Assembly: GCF_018986435.1 (NCBI RefSeq)
Contig: NZ_JAHMIN010000001.1
Span: forward strand, 27,003-91,002
DNA length: 64,000 nt
Direction of reading: 5' to 3'
Origin: Hahella sp. HN01
GTDB lineage: Bacteria; Pseudomonadota; Gammaproteobacteria; Pseudomonadales; Oleiphilaceae
The notes beneath the pieces are model-generated. The model made no database searches, was not told where the DNA came from, and saw nothing but the letters and a program-made list of their open reading frames with translations. Below, piece by piece: positions 34,559-44,058 of the stretch. Numbering within the stretch: the first letter of the stretch is position 1; each line of letters begins with the position of its first letter. The translations under genes were made by a program, and so were the position numbers.

Positions 34559-34624
34559 CCCGGTTGTAAGGGTTACAAACCCCGACGCCGGCAAAATACA
34601 AAATAACAACGAAGGAGTCAGGAA

Positions 34625-35632
34625 ATGAGCAACCAGGCGATAGCGCTGGACTCGCTCGGCGAGTTAGGCGCAGGCAACTTTACTTTCTCTGAACGCGTTA
34701 ATTACCTTAAAGAGTTCGGTTCCCATTCGCAGGCGTTCTCTACTCTGCAACCGGATATGCAGTATTTCGATATCCGCGGCGTGGGCTACATCGCCTACAT
34801 GCGCAAGTGGGGACGGATATTCGTGTTGTCCGATCCGGTCTGCGCGCCGCACAACTTCGAGCTGATGCTGACCCGTTTCCACAATCGTTATCCCCACGCC
34901 AATCACGTTCAGGTGACCAAGACGGTAGTGGATATTCTGCATCGTCGCTTCGGTATGTATGGCACTCAGTTTGGCTCCGAATCGCGCATTGCGTTGAAAG
35001 ACTGGAGCTTGAGCGGCAAGAAGAAACAGGTGCTGCGCACGGCGCTGAACCAGGCGGAAAAACAAGGCGTCACAGTAAGGGAACGCTTCAGCGACGACCA
35101 CACTCGGGAGATTTCCGAAGCCTGGATCAAGACCCGCAAGTGCAAGAGTAATGAAATCCGCTTTCTGATTCGTCCGATGGAGATGAACTACAAGGAGAAT
35201 GAGCGCCATTTTTATGCGTATCAAAACGGCGAGGCAGTGGGCTTTATCTATTTCGATCCCATCTATTACAAGAATGAGATCATCAGCTACGTGCCCAACA
35301 TTTCCCGCGCCAGCGCCAATTTCAAACAGGGGCTTTTTTACACCATCATGGCCCACGCCATGGACGTGTTTAAACAGGAAGGCGTTCCTTATCTGGATTT
35401 GGGCTTGATTCCGTTGATGCTATCTGCTGATGACGAGGTTCAGGAAGCCAAATTACTGAAAAAGATGCTGCGACTCGTCTACGCCAAAGGCAACTTTCTC
35501 TATAACTTCAAAGGGCTGGAGTTCACTAAAACCCGCTTTCGCGGAGAGGTGGAGAAAACTTATTGCTGCCACCACAAGGCGACGCCGTTGTTGGAGTTTT
35601 TCTGCATGTTCAAATTGACCCGGCTGTTCTAA
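34625..35632 (+). CDS. DUF2156/GNAT-type acyltransferase-like protein
   Basis: 335 residues resembling the C-terminal catalytic domain (DUF2156) of phosphatidylglycerol lysyltransferases such as MprF, but without that family's membrane flippase part. Typical parts are MQYFDIRGVGYIAYMRKWG, the core GKKKQVLRTALNQAEKQG, and YLDLGLIPL followed by the conserved FKGLEFTKTRF with K-F/Y. These enzymes place an aminoacyl or acyl group on a lipid or small acceptor on the cytoplasmic side. AACGAAGGAG precedes the ATG. Pairing with a methyltransferase suggests a modified membrane lipid. Confidence 0.8.
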   Translation: MSNQAIALDSLGELGAGNFTFSERVNYLKEFGSHSQAFSTLQPDMQYFDIRGVGYIAYMRKWGRIFVLSDPVCAPHNFELMLTRFHNRYPHANHVQVTKTVVDILHRRFGMYGTQFGSESRIALKDWSLSGKKKQVLRTALNQAEKQGVTVRERFSDDHTREISEAWIKTRKCKSNEIRFLIRPMEMNYKENERHFYAYQNGEAVGFIYFDPIYYKNEIISYVPNISRASANFKQGLFYTIMAHAMDVFKQEGVPYLDLGLIPLMLSADDEVQEAKLLKKMLRLVYAKGNFLYNFKGLEFTKTRFRGEVEKTYCCHHKATPLLEFFCMFKLTRLF

Positions 35633-35691
35633 GCCCGGTCGACTTCGCTTCGTTGACGCATGGATCGCGTCGTCCTGACTCAGCCAATCTT

Positions 35692-36522
35692 TTACAACAC
35701 AATCTGTTCTGCGGAAGAAAAGCCTAACGCTGTCGCGCCCCGCTCCCAGTCGCGGTCCTGTTTAGCGCCGGAATAAAACGCCCGATGGCTCGTCGACTCT
35801 ATGCTTCTCATCCCCGCTCCATCATCGCTCTGTTGCCCTTGAAGAAGGTAAGCGACCCGGCGCGCAATGGCCTCGCCGGAGTCCACCCAGTTGATGTCCG
35901 GCGCCAATTGGCAAAGAAACGGCTTCAACAAAGGAAAGTGAGTGCAGCCAAGCACCACCTGATCCGCCTCCGCATCCAGAAACGGCTGGATGACTGCGCG
36001 CAGTCGCGTCATGTCCGGACTGTGTCCGCGAACCCAGTCCTCTCCCCACTGCACCAAGTCCGGCGCGCCGACTTTAATGACCTGACAATGGCTGGCGAAG
36101 TCCCGAATCAGTTCGTCGGTATACGCACGGCGTACGGTTCCCTGGGTCGCCAGCAAGCCGATGACCTGCTTCTTAGTGTGCGTCGCCGCCGTCTTGATCG
36201 CCGGCACCACGCCAACCACAGGCTGCTCGAAGCGGGCGCGCAAATGATCCAATACGACCGTGCTGGCGGTATTGCAGGCGACGACAATCAACTGTGCGGG
36301 ATAGCGTTCGCTGATCTGCTCCACAATATGACGCACGCGGGTTTCTATCTCCTGCTCGCTTTTATCGCCATAGGGATAAAAGCCGAAGTCAGCGAGATAC
36401 AGGGTGGGCAGCCAGGGCGTGTGGCGACGAATATGCCCCCAGATAGAAAGGCCACCGCTGCCGGAGTCGATAATCAACGCCGGTGCGATTGCCCCTGTCG
36501 TCTCATGCGCGTTCGCCGTCAT
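35692..36522 (-). CDS. murI: Glutamate racemase
   Basis: 276 residues. MurI supplies D-glutamate for peptidoglycan in the cytoplasm. The DSGSGG motif with Asp19, the first catalytic cysteine in VACNTAS and the second in GCTHFPLL are all intact, as is the substrate-side YPYGDKS-like FYPYGDKSE. It follows nudC by nine bases in one operon. The C-terminal ~30 residues beyond the racemase core (SHRAFYSGAKQDRDWE) are also seen in other members. Confidence 0.93.
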   Translation of the reverse strand: MTANAHETTGAIAPALIIDSGSGGLSIWGHIRRHTPWLPTLYLADFGFYPYGDKSEQEIETRVRHIVEQISERYPAQLIVVACNTASTVVLDHLRARFEQPVVGVVPAIKTAATHTKKQVIGLLATQGTVRRAYTDELIRDFASHCQVIKVGAPDLVQWGEDWVRGHSPDMTRLRAVIQPFLDAEADQVVLGCTHFPLLKPFLCQLAPDINWVDSGEAIARRVAYLLQGQQSDDGAGMRSIESTSHRAFYSGAKQDRDWERGATALGFSSAEQIVL

Positions 36523-36531
36523 CTCAGGCGA

Positions 36532-37341
36532 TCACCGGAACTTGGCCACATAGGCGTCGATCAGGCGACCGGCAATGGTTTTCATCGGCGAAACCGCAGG
36601 CAATTGATCAACTTTGAACCAGGCGGCTTCTTTCAATTCCGTCGTGTCGATATTGAGATCGCCGGACACATAACGGGCGTGATACCCCAGCATCAGCTGA
36701 TGAGGAAATGGCCAAGCCTGGGAGGTGACGTATTCGATATCGGACACCAATACCCCCGACTCCTCCATCACTTCTCTGACCACCGCCTCTTCCGCACTCT
36801 CTCCCGCCTCAATGAAACCCGCCAGACAACTGAATGTAGGCAGTTTGCTGAAAGAGCGATGAGACCGCGCCAGCAGAATTTCATCGCCACGGTGCACCAC
36901 CACGATGACACAGGGAGACACCTTAGGATAGGAAATGTAGCCGCAACCATGACAGCGCAGGCCACGGTCTTTTTCGTTGAAGCTCAGGCGTTCCCCGCAG
37001 CGACTGCAGAAATTCTGGGTGCGCAGCCAGTAGAGCAATTGCGAGGCGGCGTTAATCACCCGGAAGTCTTCAATGTCCGCGCAGCCAAGCAGGTAGTCCC
37101 GCAAGCCCACTTCCGTCCATCCAGCCGGCGTTTGCTTGAGACTGCCGACACTGCAGCTGACGCCGTCGACTTCTCCCAACAGAAACACCGGGCCTTCCGG
37201 GTTATCGACTTCTTCCGCATCCCAGGGTTGAGCATCCGGCGCGGGCAGCAATAGCTTGTCTTCGTGAAAATAAATATGGCGACGGGCGCCGCTTTCCAGA
37301 CCGCTCACCAGCGCAGGATGATAACTAAACGAAACCGCCAC
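36532..37341 (-). CDS. nudC: NADH pyrophosphatase (NAD-capped RNA hydrolase)
   Basis: 269 residues. NudC splits NAD(H) and removes NAD caps from RNA. It has the four-cysteine zinc ribbon (CSRCGERL and CHGCGY) near residue 110-135, the Nudix box GFIEAGESAEEAVVREVMEESG near 172-195, and the NudC-specific SQAWPFPHQLMLGY, in which the usual proline after SQ is alanine. The start is a GTG preceded by AAGGAGACAGGCG. It is translated just ahead of murI. Confidence 0.94.
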   Translation of the reverse strand: MAVSFSYHPALVSGLESGARRHIYFHEDKLLLPAPDAQPWDAEEVDNPEGPVFLLGEVDGVSCSVGSLKQTPAGWTEVGLRDYLLGCADIEDFRVINAASQLLYWLRTQNFCSRCGERLSFNEKDRGLRCHGCGYISYPKVSPCVIVVVHRGDEILLARSHRSFSKLPTFSCLAGFIEAGESAEEAVVREVMEESGVLVSDIEYVTSQAWPFPHQLMLGYHARYVSGDLNIDTTELKEAAWFKVDQLPAVSPMKTIAGRLIDAYVAKFR

Positions 37342-37371
37342 CGCCTGTCTCCTTCAACTTCCGATATTTTA

Positions 37372-39318
37372 TTAAACGCTTTTTTTGACGCCGCGTCTGC
37401 GCCACAACATCACGATCAACGCGAGAACCGTCAACGCCAGCGGCGCCATCAGGATATTGACCAGCTTCAACTGTCGTCCGAGATCATCGATATCTCGATC
37501 CAGGTTATGTTGCACATCCCGCAGCGCTTTGCGAATACGCAGTTTCTCCTCCTGGAAGTCCTGCAGCGCCTTTTCCTGTTCAGGCGTCAACAATACGCCG
37601 CTACCGGCTTCGTCGCCGCCCTGCCGCGCCTGTTGCAACTCCGCCAGTTGTTCTTCCGTTTCCGAGAGACGATCCTGCAGTTCCCTCTGTTGATCCGCGA
37701 ACTTCTCCTCCGCAGTACGGCGTAGCTCATCCACTTTCTCAAACGGACGGGTAAAACGCCCCCGCGAGCGGATATTGATCAAACTGGGGTTGCCGGCCAA
37801 ATAATCCAGCGCATTCACCACCAGGTCGCCATTGTTCGCCCAGGGGCTGGCGATGCGCTGCCCAAAAAACTCCTGCACCTGCACCCAGAGACGGTCCGTC
37901 AGGATGTCCGTGTCAGCGATGACGACCACATTAATGTTATCGCTTTGGATAACGTCTGGAGCGACATGCCGGGTCACAGTCTTGGGCTCGGCAGGGGCGG
38001 CGCCTTCACCCTCAGCGGCGTCTTTCGCCGGATCATCTTGCGCCGCTTCGTCTTTTACTTCTTCAGTGACGTCGATACCGTCAGGAAACGCCGTCTTGGC
38101 CGGTCCTTCCACCCGCGCGGCCATGGCGTACTGTTCGCCGGTGGCTTTGAATTTTTCGAACAGCGACTCAGGGTTCTGCATATTGGCGAACGCGCTTTCT
38201 TCAATAGGCGCGGACTCGTCGCTGGAAGTCAGCAAAGGCTTGAAGCTGGTGGTCGCGCCTTCGACTTTTTCCAGTATTCCCGGCGTAGAGACATTAATGC
38301 TCTCCAGCCCCGCCAGCATGATGTCGCTCTGGGTCATGCTGTCTTCCGCAAGCCCCAATAACGCCAAGTGACGCACCGGCGTACGCGCCTGACCAACGCC
38401 GACCACCATGCTGTTTTTAAAGTCAGCCAGCACCGCGTTTTCTTTCAAATTGACGCCCCAGGCTTTCAGTAATGAATCCAGCTGACTGCGACGAGGCATA
38501 TTCGCCGCCATCATCGGCATGCCGGGTTGATCCTGCTCCGCATTGGGATCGACGAACACCAAAGCGCGACCGCCCTTCAACACAAACTGATCGATGGCCA
38601 GCTGCGCCTGCAGGGACAAGTCTTTGGGGTGCACGATCATGAGAACGTCCACATCCTCATCGACTGCGTCGAAGTCCTCGGGCATCCAGCGCACGTCAAA
38701 CAGGTCTTCAATCTGTTGCATGACAATCCAGGCCGGTTGCTGGGATTGCTGGTACATATCGAAGCCGCCGTTGATCTGCAGACTGGAAATGACGCCAACA
38801 ACCGGCGGTTGCGCGCGATCCAGGTTGTAGATCAGTTTGCTCAGTTCATACTCAAGAAACTGCTCTTTGTTAGGCTGAAAGAATGCAATGATTTCTTCTT
38901 TGTCGCCGGCCTTACCCACCAGTCCGAAAAAGACATTATCGCCCGCCACGCCGACGGGAATCGCCTGCAGGCCAGCGGCGGTGGCTTCATCTTCTTCTTC
39001 CGAGAAGGGAACCGGATCGACTTTCTTCAGGGTGATTTTGCCACCGCTGAGTTGCTCGAATTCTTCCAGCAGCTCCTGCACCCGACGCGCATAAGCGCGC
39101 AACGCCGGCAGATCCTTGGAGGCGCCTTCGGAGTAGTACACTGTCAATTCGATGTCTTTGGACAACCCGCCCAGAATGGAGCGCGCGCCATCAGACAACG
39201 TGTACAGACTGTTTTCAGTAAGGTCCCAGCGGAACCCGCCCATGCCCCGCTGCACCGCCAGATTGAACAGCGCCAGGGCGGCGATCACAACGATTACGAC
39301 AAAACCCGCTCGCTTCAT
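37372..39318 (-). CDS. GldG-like periplasmic/membrane component of an ABC system
   Basis: 648 residues. An N-terminal membrane helix (VVIVVIAALALFNLAV) precedes a large periplasmic part with the GldG signature region (YTLSDGARSILGGLSKDIELTVYYS, and VDPNAEQDQPG near 270). It ends with a coiled coil (about 545-615, many Q/E/R) and a second helix (NILMAPLALTVLALIVMLWRR) before a basic end. An acidic, alanine-rich linker (EEVKDEAAQDDPAKDAAEGEG) lies at about 410-440. Related GldA/F/G-type systems in non-gliding bacteria are common and of unknown substrate. It is the last gene of a three-gene operon. Confidence 0.85.
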   Translation of the reverse strand: MKRAGFVVIVVIAALALFNLAVQRGMGGFRWDLTENSLYTLSDGARSILGGLSKDIELTVYYSEGASKDLPALRAYARRVQELLEEFEQLSGGKITLKKVDPVPFSEEEDEATAAGLQAIPVGVAGDNVFFGLVGKAGDKEEIIAFFQPNKEQFLEYELSKLIYNLDRAQPPVVGVISSLQINGGFDMYQQSQQPAWIVMQQIEDLFDVRWMPEDFDAVDEDVDVLMIVHPKDLSLQAQLAIDQFVLKGGRALVFVDPNAEQDQPGMPMMAANMPRRSQLDSLLKAWGVNLKENAVLADFKNSMVVGVGQARTPVRHLALLGLAEDSMTQSDIMLAGLESINVSTPGILEKVEGATTSFKPLLTSSDESAPIEESAFANMQNPESLFEKFKATGEQYAMAARVEGPAKTAFPDGIDVTEEVKDEAAQDDPAKDAAEGEGAAPAEPKTVTRHVAPDVIQSDNINVVVIADTDILTDRLWVQVQEFFGQRIASPWANNGDLVVNALDYLAGNPSLINIRSRGRFTRPFEKVDELRRTAEEKFADQQRELQDRLSETEEQLAELQQARQGGDEAGSGVLLTPEQEKALQDFQEEKLRIRKALRDVQHNLDRDIDDLGRQLKLVNILMAPLALTVLALIVMLWRRRGVKKSV

Positions 39319-39327
39319 GACGTCTCC

Positions 39328-40062
39328 TTAGTTTGATGCCGTACGCTTGACCAGATGCGCCGTCGCCCAGACGCCCAGCACAATAATCGAGCCGAAATAG
39401 AGCACGTCGCGCAGATCAATGACGCCTCGGGATATGGCTTCGAAATGACGGAAGAAACTGAGGTCCGCCACTAGGTCCAATACGCCATTCGGCGCCCAGG
39501 CGGAGAAGAAATCCTGCACCATGGGGAAGCCGGAGGCCACCAACAGGAAACACACCACCAGCGTAAGAATGAAGGCGATCACCTGATTTTTAGTGGCGGC
39601 GGAGAACATCGAGCCCAACGCCAGAAAGCCGCCCGCCATAAACCAGCTGCCGATATAGCCGGCCAGAATAGCGCCATTATCCGGGTCTCCCAGATAGTTG
39701 ACGGTAAACCAGAAGGGGGTGGTCAGCGCCAGCGCGCCAGCCAGATACACCCAGGCCGCCATGAATTTACCCAGCACCCACACGAAGGGCGGCACAGGCA
39801 AGGTCAGCAGCAATTCAATGGTGCCCGTGCTGCGTTCCTCCGCCCATAAGCGCATGGTCAACGCCGGCACCAGCACCACGAACAGCCAGGGAATATAGTT
39901 GAAAAACGCCTCCAGATCCGCCTGTCCGCGCTCAAAGAAATGTCCCAGATAGAACGTGAATATACCGCTGAGCACCAGAAAGATGACAGTAAACAAGTAC
40001 GCCAAAGAGGTCGAGACGTAACTCAGCAGCTCACGTTTGAAAACAATGCCTACACCGTTCAT
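39328..40062 (-). CDS. ABC-2 type permease (GldF-like)
   Basis: 244 residues with six membrane helices. The short N-terminal segment VGIVFKRELLSYVSTSLAYLF and the motif LRLWAEERSTGTIELLLTLP (after the third helix; MRLWAEERSTG) are those of ABC-2/GldF permeases. It overlaps the ATPase gene by four bases and precedes the GldG-like gene by nine. Confidence 0.9.
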   Translation of the reverse strand: MNGVGIVFKRELLSYVSTSLAYLFTVIFLVLSGIFTFYLGHFFERGQADLEAFFNYIPWLFVVLVPALTMRLWAEERSTGTIELLLTLPVPPFVWVLGKFMAAWVYLAGALALTTPFWFTVNYLGDPDNGAILAGYIGSWFMAGGFLALGSMFSAATKNQVIAFILTLVVCFLLVASGFPMVQDFFSAWAPNGVLDLVADLSFFRHFEAISRGVIDLRDVLYFGSIIVLGVWATAHLVKRTASN

Positions 40063-40979
40063 GCCGCCTCCATAGTCAAGCGACGGAATACATCATCCAG
40101 TCTGCCGCGTTCTATGTGAAGCTCCTCCACGTCCCAGTTGCGGGAGTGAATAAGCTGATTCACGGCGTGCAACGGCGCTTTGTCCGGGGCCGCGAAAAGA
40201 AGGTAGCTCGCATCGTCCACCTGCTCTACGTCCCCCACTTCCGGCAACGCCTCCAGGGACGGCAGCGCCTCATAGGCCTGGGAGAAGCGCAGGAATATCG
40301 CCTTGTGGAAACGGGACTGCGTGGCCAGTTCGGTCGGCGTGCTGTTGGCGACGATACGGCCCTTGGAAATGATCACCACGCGAGAGCACAGCGCATCGAC
40401 CTCTTCCAATATATGTGTGGAGATCACCACGATCTTGTCTTTGGATAGATTCTGAATCAGTTTGCGCACTTCGTGCTTCTGGTTGGGGTCCAGTCCATCC
40501 GTGGGCTCGTCCAGAATCAGCACCTGCGGATCATGAATTAGCGCCTGCGCCAGTCCGACGCGACGCTTGAAGCCCTTGGACAGCGTTTCAATCGGTTGTT
40601 GCATGACATGCTGAAGGGAAACCTGGGCGACCACCTGCTCCATACGCTGCTTCAGTTGCGCTCCGCGCAATCCGCGCACCCGTCCGACGAACCCCAGAAA
40701 GGCCGCCACCGTCATCTCGCCATACAAAGGCGCGCCTTCCGGCAGATAGCCCATGATCTTTTGCGCCTGTTGCGGCGCCTGCGCCACATCAATCCCCATC
40801 ACGCTGACGGAACCGCCGCTGGGCTGCACATAACCGGTGATCATACGCATGGTGGTGGTTTTGCCGGCTCCGTTAGGACCTAAAAAGCCTAAAACTTCGC
40901 CAGGAGCAACATCAAAAGAAATGCCGGATACGGCCTGAATATCGCCGTATTTCTTTTCCAGATTCTGAATTTTTATCAT
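40059..40979 (-). CDS. ABC transporter ATP-binding protein (GldA-like)
   Basis: 306 residues. Walker A GPNGAGKTT near residue 35-43, signature LSKGFKRRVGLAQAL near 135, Walker B VLILDEPTDGLDP near 155, and the switch histidine in VVISTHIL. The ~85-residue C-terminal extension is typical of ABC-2 type ATPases. It is the first gene of the ATPase/permease/GldG operon, with 360 non-coding bases upstream shared with plsB. Confidence 0.93.
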   Translation of the reverse strand: MIKIQNLEKKYGDIQAVSGISFDVAPGEVLGFLGPNGAGKTTTMRMITGYVQPSGGSVSVMGIDVAQAPQQAQKIMGYLPEGAPLYGEMTVAAFLGFVGRVRGLRGAQLKQRMEQVVAQVSLQHVMQQPIETLSKGFKRRVGLAQALIHDPQVLILDEPTDGLDPNQKHEVRKLIQNLSKDKIVVISTHILEEVDALCSRVVIISKGRIVANSTPTELATQSRFHKAIFLRFSQAYEALPSLEALPEVGDVEQVDDASYLLFAAPDKAPLHAVNQLIHSRNWDVEELHIERGRLDDVFRRLTMEAA

Positions 40980-41340
40980 TGAAGGGTCTCGCGTTCGCTA
41001 TATAAAGGAACGAGCGCCAAAGAGGCGGCGCATAAGTTGTTTAAAACACACCTTGCAACATTCCATTCGCCAATAATCCAGTCCTCACAACAGATTGAAG
41101 TTAAATGAAATGTTTGAAAGTTAAGCCGCAACAGGAGGACGCAAAGAAAAAGAAGAATAAGGAGTCACATCCCGCTTTGCAAGATTCCCATTTCGCTTCT
41201 ACATTACATTGCAGAAAGTTTGCGCAAACCCAATCCTCGCGGAATATAGCCGCTGAAAATCAAGCATTTCCGAGCTTTGCCTGTCTATGGCGGAGCCGTT
41301 AAACTAGCGGGCACTTCGCCAGGGCTAAACGGTATTTTAC
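40980..41340. other. Divergent non-coding region upstream of the ABC operon and plsB
   Basis: 361 bases. The middle is purine-rich (ACGCAAAGAAAAAGAAGAATAAGGAG). No gene, terminator or convincing dyad is visible. Promoters of both operons must lie here. Confidence 0.5.
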
Positions 41341-43818
41341 ATGCTCGGAATCACTTCTTTTTTCTTTAACCTGCTCCGCAAAATTTTATTTTTATGGGTC
41401 AGGACAGATGTTATCGGCAACGACGCCAAGCAGTTGGGACTGGACCCGGAAAAGCCCGTCGTCTACGTTCTGCAGCACAGCTCGCTCAGCAGTCGTTTAG
41501 TGCTGGAGCAGGAGTGCCGACTCGCCGGCCTGCCCTCCTCCCAGGCGCCGCTGACCTTGCGGGACGCGGTCCTGTCGCGCAGCCACTTCTTTTTATATGA
41601 GAAGCGCGGGCAGATGTTTCGACGTCGCCATACGCCGATTATCACTGAGCGGCTGAAGCAGTTGGTGAGCGCCGCGCAGAAAGACCCGGGACTGGACGTG
41701 CAGATCGTGCCGGTCTCCCTATTCTGGGGCCGCACGCCGGAGAAAGAGCGCTCCCTGTTCAAACTGATGCTGGCGGACACCTGGTCCATCGCCGGCCGTT
41801 TGCGCCAGTTCCTGACCATCATGATTCACGGGCGCAATACCTTCATTCAGTTCAGCAAGCCGATTTCCCTGCGCTATATCGTCGATGACACTCAGGACCC
41901 GCAACGCGCCAACCGCAAGCTGGCGCGTCTGCTGCGCGTACACTTCCGCCGCATGCGGCAGGCGGTGGTCGGCCCTGACCTGTCTCACCGTCGCACCCTG
42001 GTGTCCACGCTGATTCGCAGTCCGGCCGTGAAAGACGCGATTCGGGAAACCGCCAAGAAAGAAAATATCCCCCCTCAGAAAGCCAAAGAGCGGGCGCGGA
42101 AATACGCGGACGAAATCGCCTCCAACGTCTCCATTGCTGCAGTGCGCTTTCTTGATATCATTCTGACTTGGGTCTGGAACAAGATTTATAACGGGGTCAA
42201 CATCAATAACATTGACGCCGTGAAAGAGGCCGCCAAGTCCAGCGCGGTGGTCTATGTGCCCTGTCATCGCAGTCACATCGACTACTTATTGCTCTCTTAC
42301 GTGTTGTACCGCAATGGTTTGATGGTGCCCCATATCGCCGCCGGCATTAACCTGAACATGCCGGTAGTAGGACCGATTCTGCGTCGGGGCGGCGCCTTCT
42401 TCATGCGTCGCAGCTTCAAGAACAACAAGCTGTACACCGCCGTATTCAATGAATACATGCACTCCATGTTCACCCGTGGCCACCCGGTGGAGTATTTCGT
42501 GGAAGGCGGCCGCAGCCGCACCGGGCGCACTTTGCAGCCGAAAGCGGGCATGTTGATGATGACCGTGCGCAGCTATCTGCGTAACTACAAAAAACCGATC
42601 ACCTTTGTGCCGGTGTATATCGGCTACGAGAAAATCCTGGAAGCGCGCTCTTATCTCGGCGAGCTGCGCGGCAAGAAGAAAAAAGACGAAAACATCTTCG
42701 GCCTGTTCAAATCCCTGCGTAACCTGCGCAACTCCTTCGGACGCGTCAGCGTTAACTTCGGCGAGCCCTTTGCGCTGTCCGACGTGCTCGACAAAGTGCA
42801 GCCGCACTGGCGCGATCAGGCCTACGATCAGGAAGCGCGTCCCAAGTGGATGCCGCACATGATCGACGAGCTGGCGGAAATGGTGGCCACCCGCATCAAT
42901 AACGCAGCAGCGCTCAACCCCATCAATATCGTCGCCACCCTGCTGCTGGCCACGCCCAAGCAGGCGATGGACGAAAAAATGCTGGCGGATCATTGCGACG
43001 CAGTGGTCTCGTTACTGCGCATGCACCCTTACAGTAATGAAATGAGTTTCCCGGAAGGCTGCGGCGCGGACTGGGTCAAATACACTGAAAGCATGGGGCT
43101 GGCGCTGCGTCAGCATCAAAAGCTGGGCGACATCATCAGCCTGGAAGGCTCCAGCGCTATTTTGCTGACCTACTATCGCAACAATATTCTGCACTTCCTG
43201 GCGCTGCCCGCACTGGTCGCCAGTTTATTCCAGAACAACAGCACCATGGACCGCACCAAGCTGGTGTGGCTGGTCAGTTCGATCTACCCCTACATCAAGT
43301 CAGAACTGTTCCTGCGCTGGCACAAGGACGATGTGGACCCGGAAATCGAGCGCTGGATCGAGACATTGTGCGAAAGCAACCTGCTGCTGAAGGACAAAGA
43401 CAACCTGTACCGTCCGATGGCCGGCTCCCGGGAATTCGTTCTGCTCAACGCGCTGGCGAAAACCATCATCCCGACTCTGGAGCGTTACTACATCTCCATC
43501 GCTATTCTGCGTCGTCACGGCAAAGGCGCGATCACCGCCAATGCGCTGGAGGAACAGAGCACATCCATGGCGGAGCGCATGTCCATCCTGTATGGCCTCA
43601 ACGCGCCGGAGTTCTTCGATAAAGCCTTGTTCCGCAACTTCATCAACAACCTGAAAAGTAATGAGATCATTCAGGTAGATGAAGAAGGACATATCGTTTA
43701 CGACGAAGATCTCGACAATATCGCGGAAGACGCGCGTTTGGTGCTGAATGCAGAGCTGCGTCAGAGCATCCTGCAAGTCGCTATCGAAACACAGACCACG
43801 CAGCCCCCCGCCGCCTGA
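41341..43818 (+). CDS. plsB: Glycerol-3-phosphate acyltransferase PlsB
   Basis: 825 residues (E. coli 807). PlsB makes lysophosphatidic acid at the inner membrane, the first step of phospholipid synthesis. The catalytic HxxxxD motif is His309-Arg-Ser-His-Ile-Asp314, and the following acyltransferase blocks are present: GAFFMRRSFK, FVEGGRSRTGRTLQPK and ITFVPVYIGYE. The C-terminal domain is full length. No strong ribosome site precedes the ATG, as is common for this gene. Transcribed alone. Confidence 0.96.
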   Translation: MLGITSFFFNLLRKILFLWVRTDVIGNDAKQLGLDPEKPVVYVLQHSSLSSRLVLEQECRLAGLPSSQAPLTLRDAVLSRSHFFLYEKRGQMFRRRHTPIITERLKQLVSAAQKDPGLDVQIVPVSLFWGRTPEKERSLFKLMLADTWSIAGRLRQFLTIMIHGRNTFIQFSKPISLRYIVDDTQDPQRANRKLARLLRVHFRRMRQAVVGPDLSHRRTLVSTLIRSPAVKDAIRETAKKENIPPQKAKERARKYADEIASNVSIAAVRFLDIILTWVWNKIYNGVNINNIDAVKEAAKSSAVVYVPCHRSHIDYLLLSYVLYRNGLMVPHIAAGINLNMPVVGPILRRGGAFFMRRSFKNNKLYTAVFNEYMHSMFTRGHPVEYFVEGGRSRTGRTLQPKAGMLMMTVRSYLRNYKKPITFVPVYIGYEKILEARSYLGELRGKKKKDENIFGLFKSLRNLRNSFGRVSVNFGEPFALSDVLDKVQPHWRDQAYDQEARPKWMPHMIDELAEMVATRINNAAALNPINIVATLLLATPKQAMDEKMLADHCDAVVSLLRMHPYSNEMSFPEGCGADWVKYTESMGLALRQHQKLGDIISLEGSSAILLTYYRNNILHFLALPALVASLFQNNSTMDRTKLVWLVSSIYPYIKSELFLRWHKDDVDPEIERWIETLCESNLLLKDKDNLYRPMAGSREFVLLNALAKTIIPTLERYYISIAILRRHGKGAITANALEEQSTSMAERMSILYGLNAPEFFDKALFRNFINNLKSNEIIQVDEEGHIVYDEDLDNIAEDARLVLNAELRQSILQVAIETQTTQPPAA

Positions 43819-44058
43819 CGGCATCCCGCCATCCCGGGGCGCGCCCGAGTGCGTCCTGGGATTGTTCTTCTATCTCGTCGCTCCTCTGCCTCGCCCTCAT
43901 TAAGCCCCTCACAAGTAGACGCGCTTAATTGCAATCCTTCCGCATCCCATTCTGTTCCCAAAAACTAGCAATCGTTCACTGTTCAGCGTTTCTATCGGCG
44001 TATAATTTTTGGTTTATAACAAAAAGAAACGGCGCCGAACGGCGCAGGGAGAGTCAAC

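Noticed and set aside
34565-34577. TGTAAGGGTTACA as a GacA element between the methyltransferase and DUF2156 genes
   Set aside because: The arms match but the spacer is three bases instead of six, and it lies inside an operon with no RNA gene downstream.
35785-37254. A 489-codon open frame on the plus strand across murI and nudC
   Set aside because: Entirely antisense to two well-supported genes; composition is His/Arg/Gln-rich as expected of a shadow frame and no family pattern is visible.
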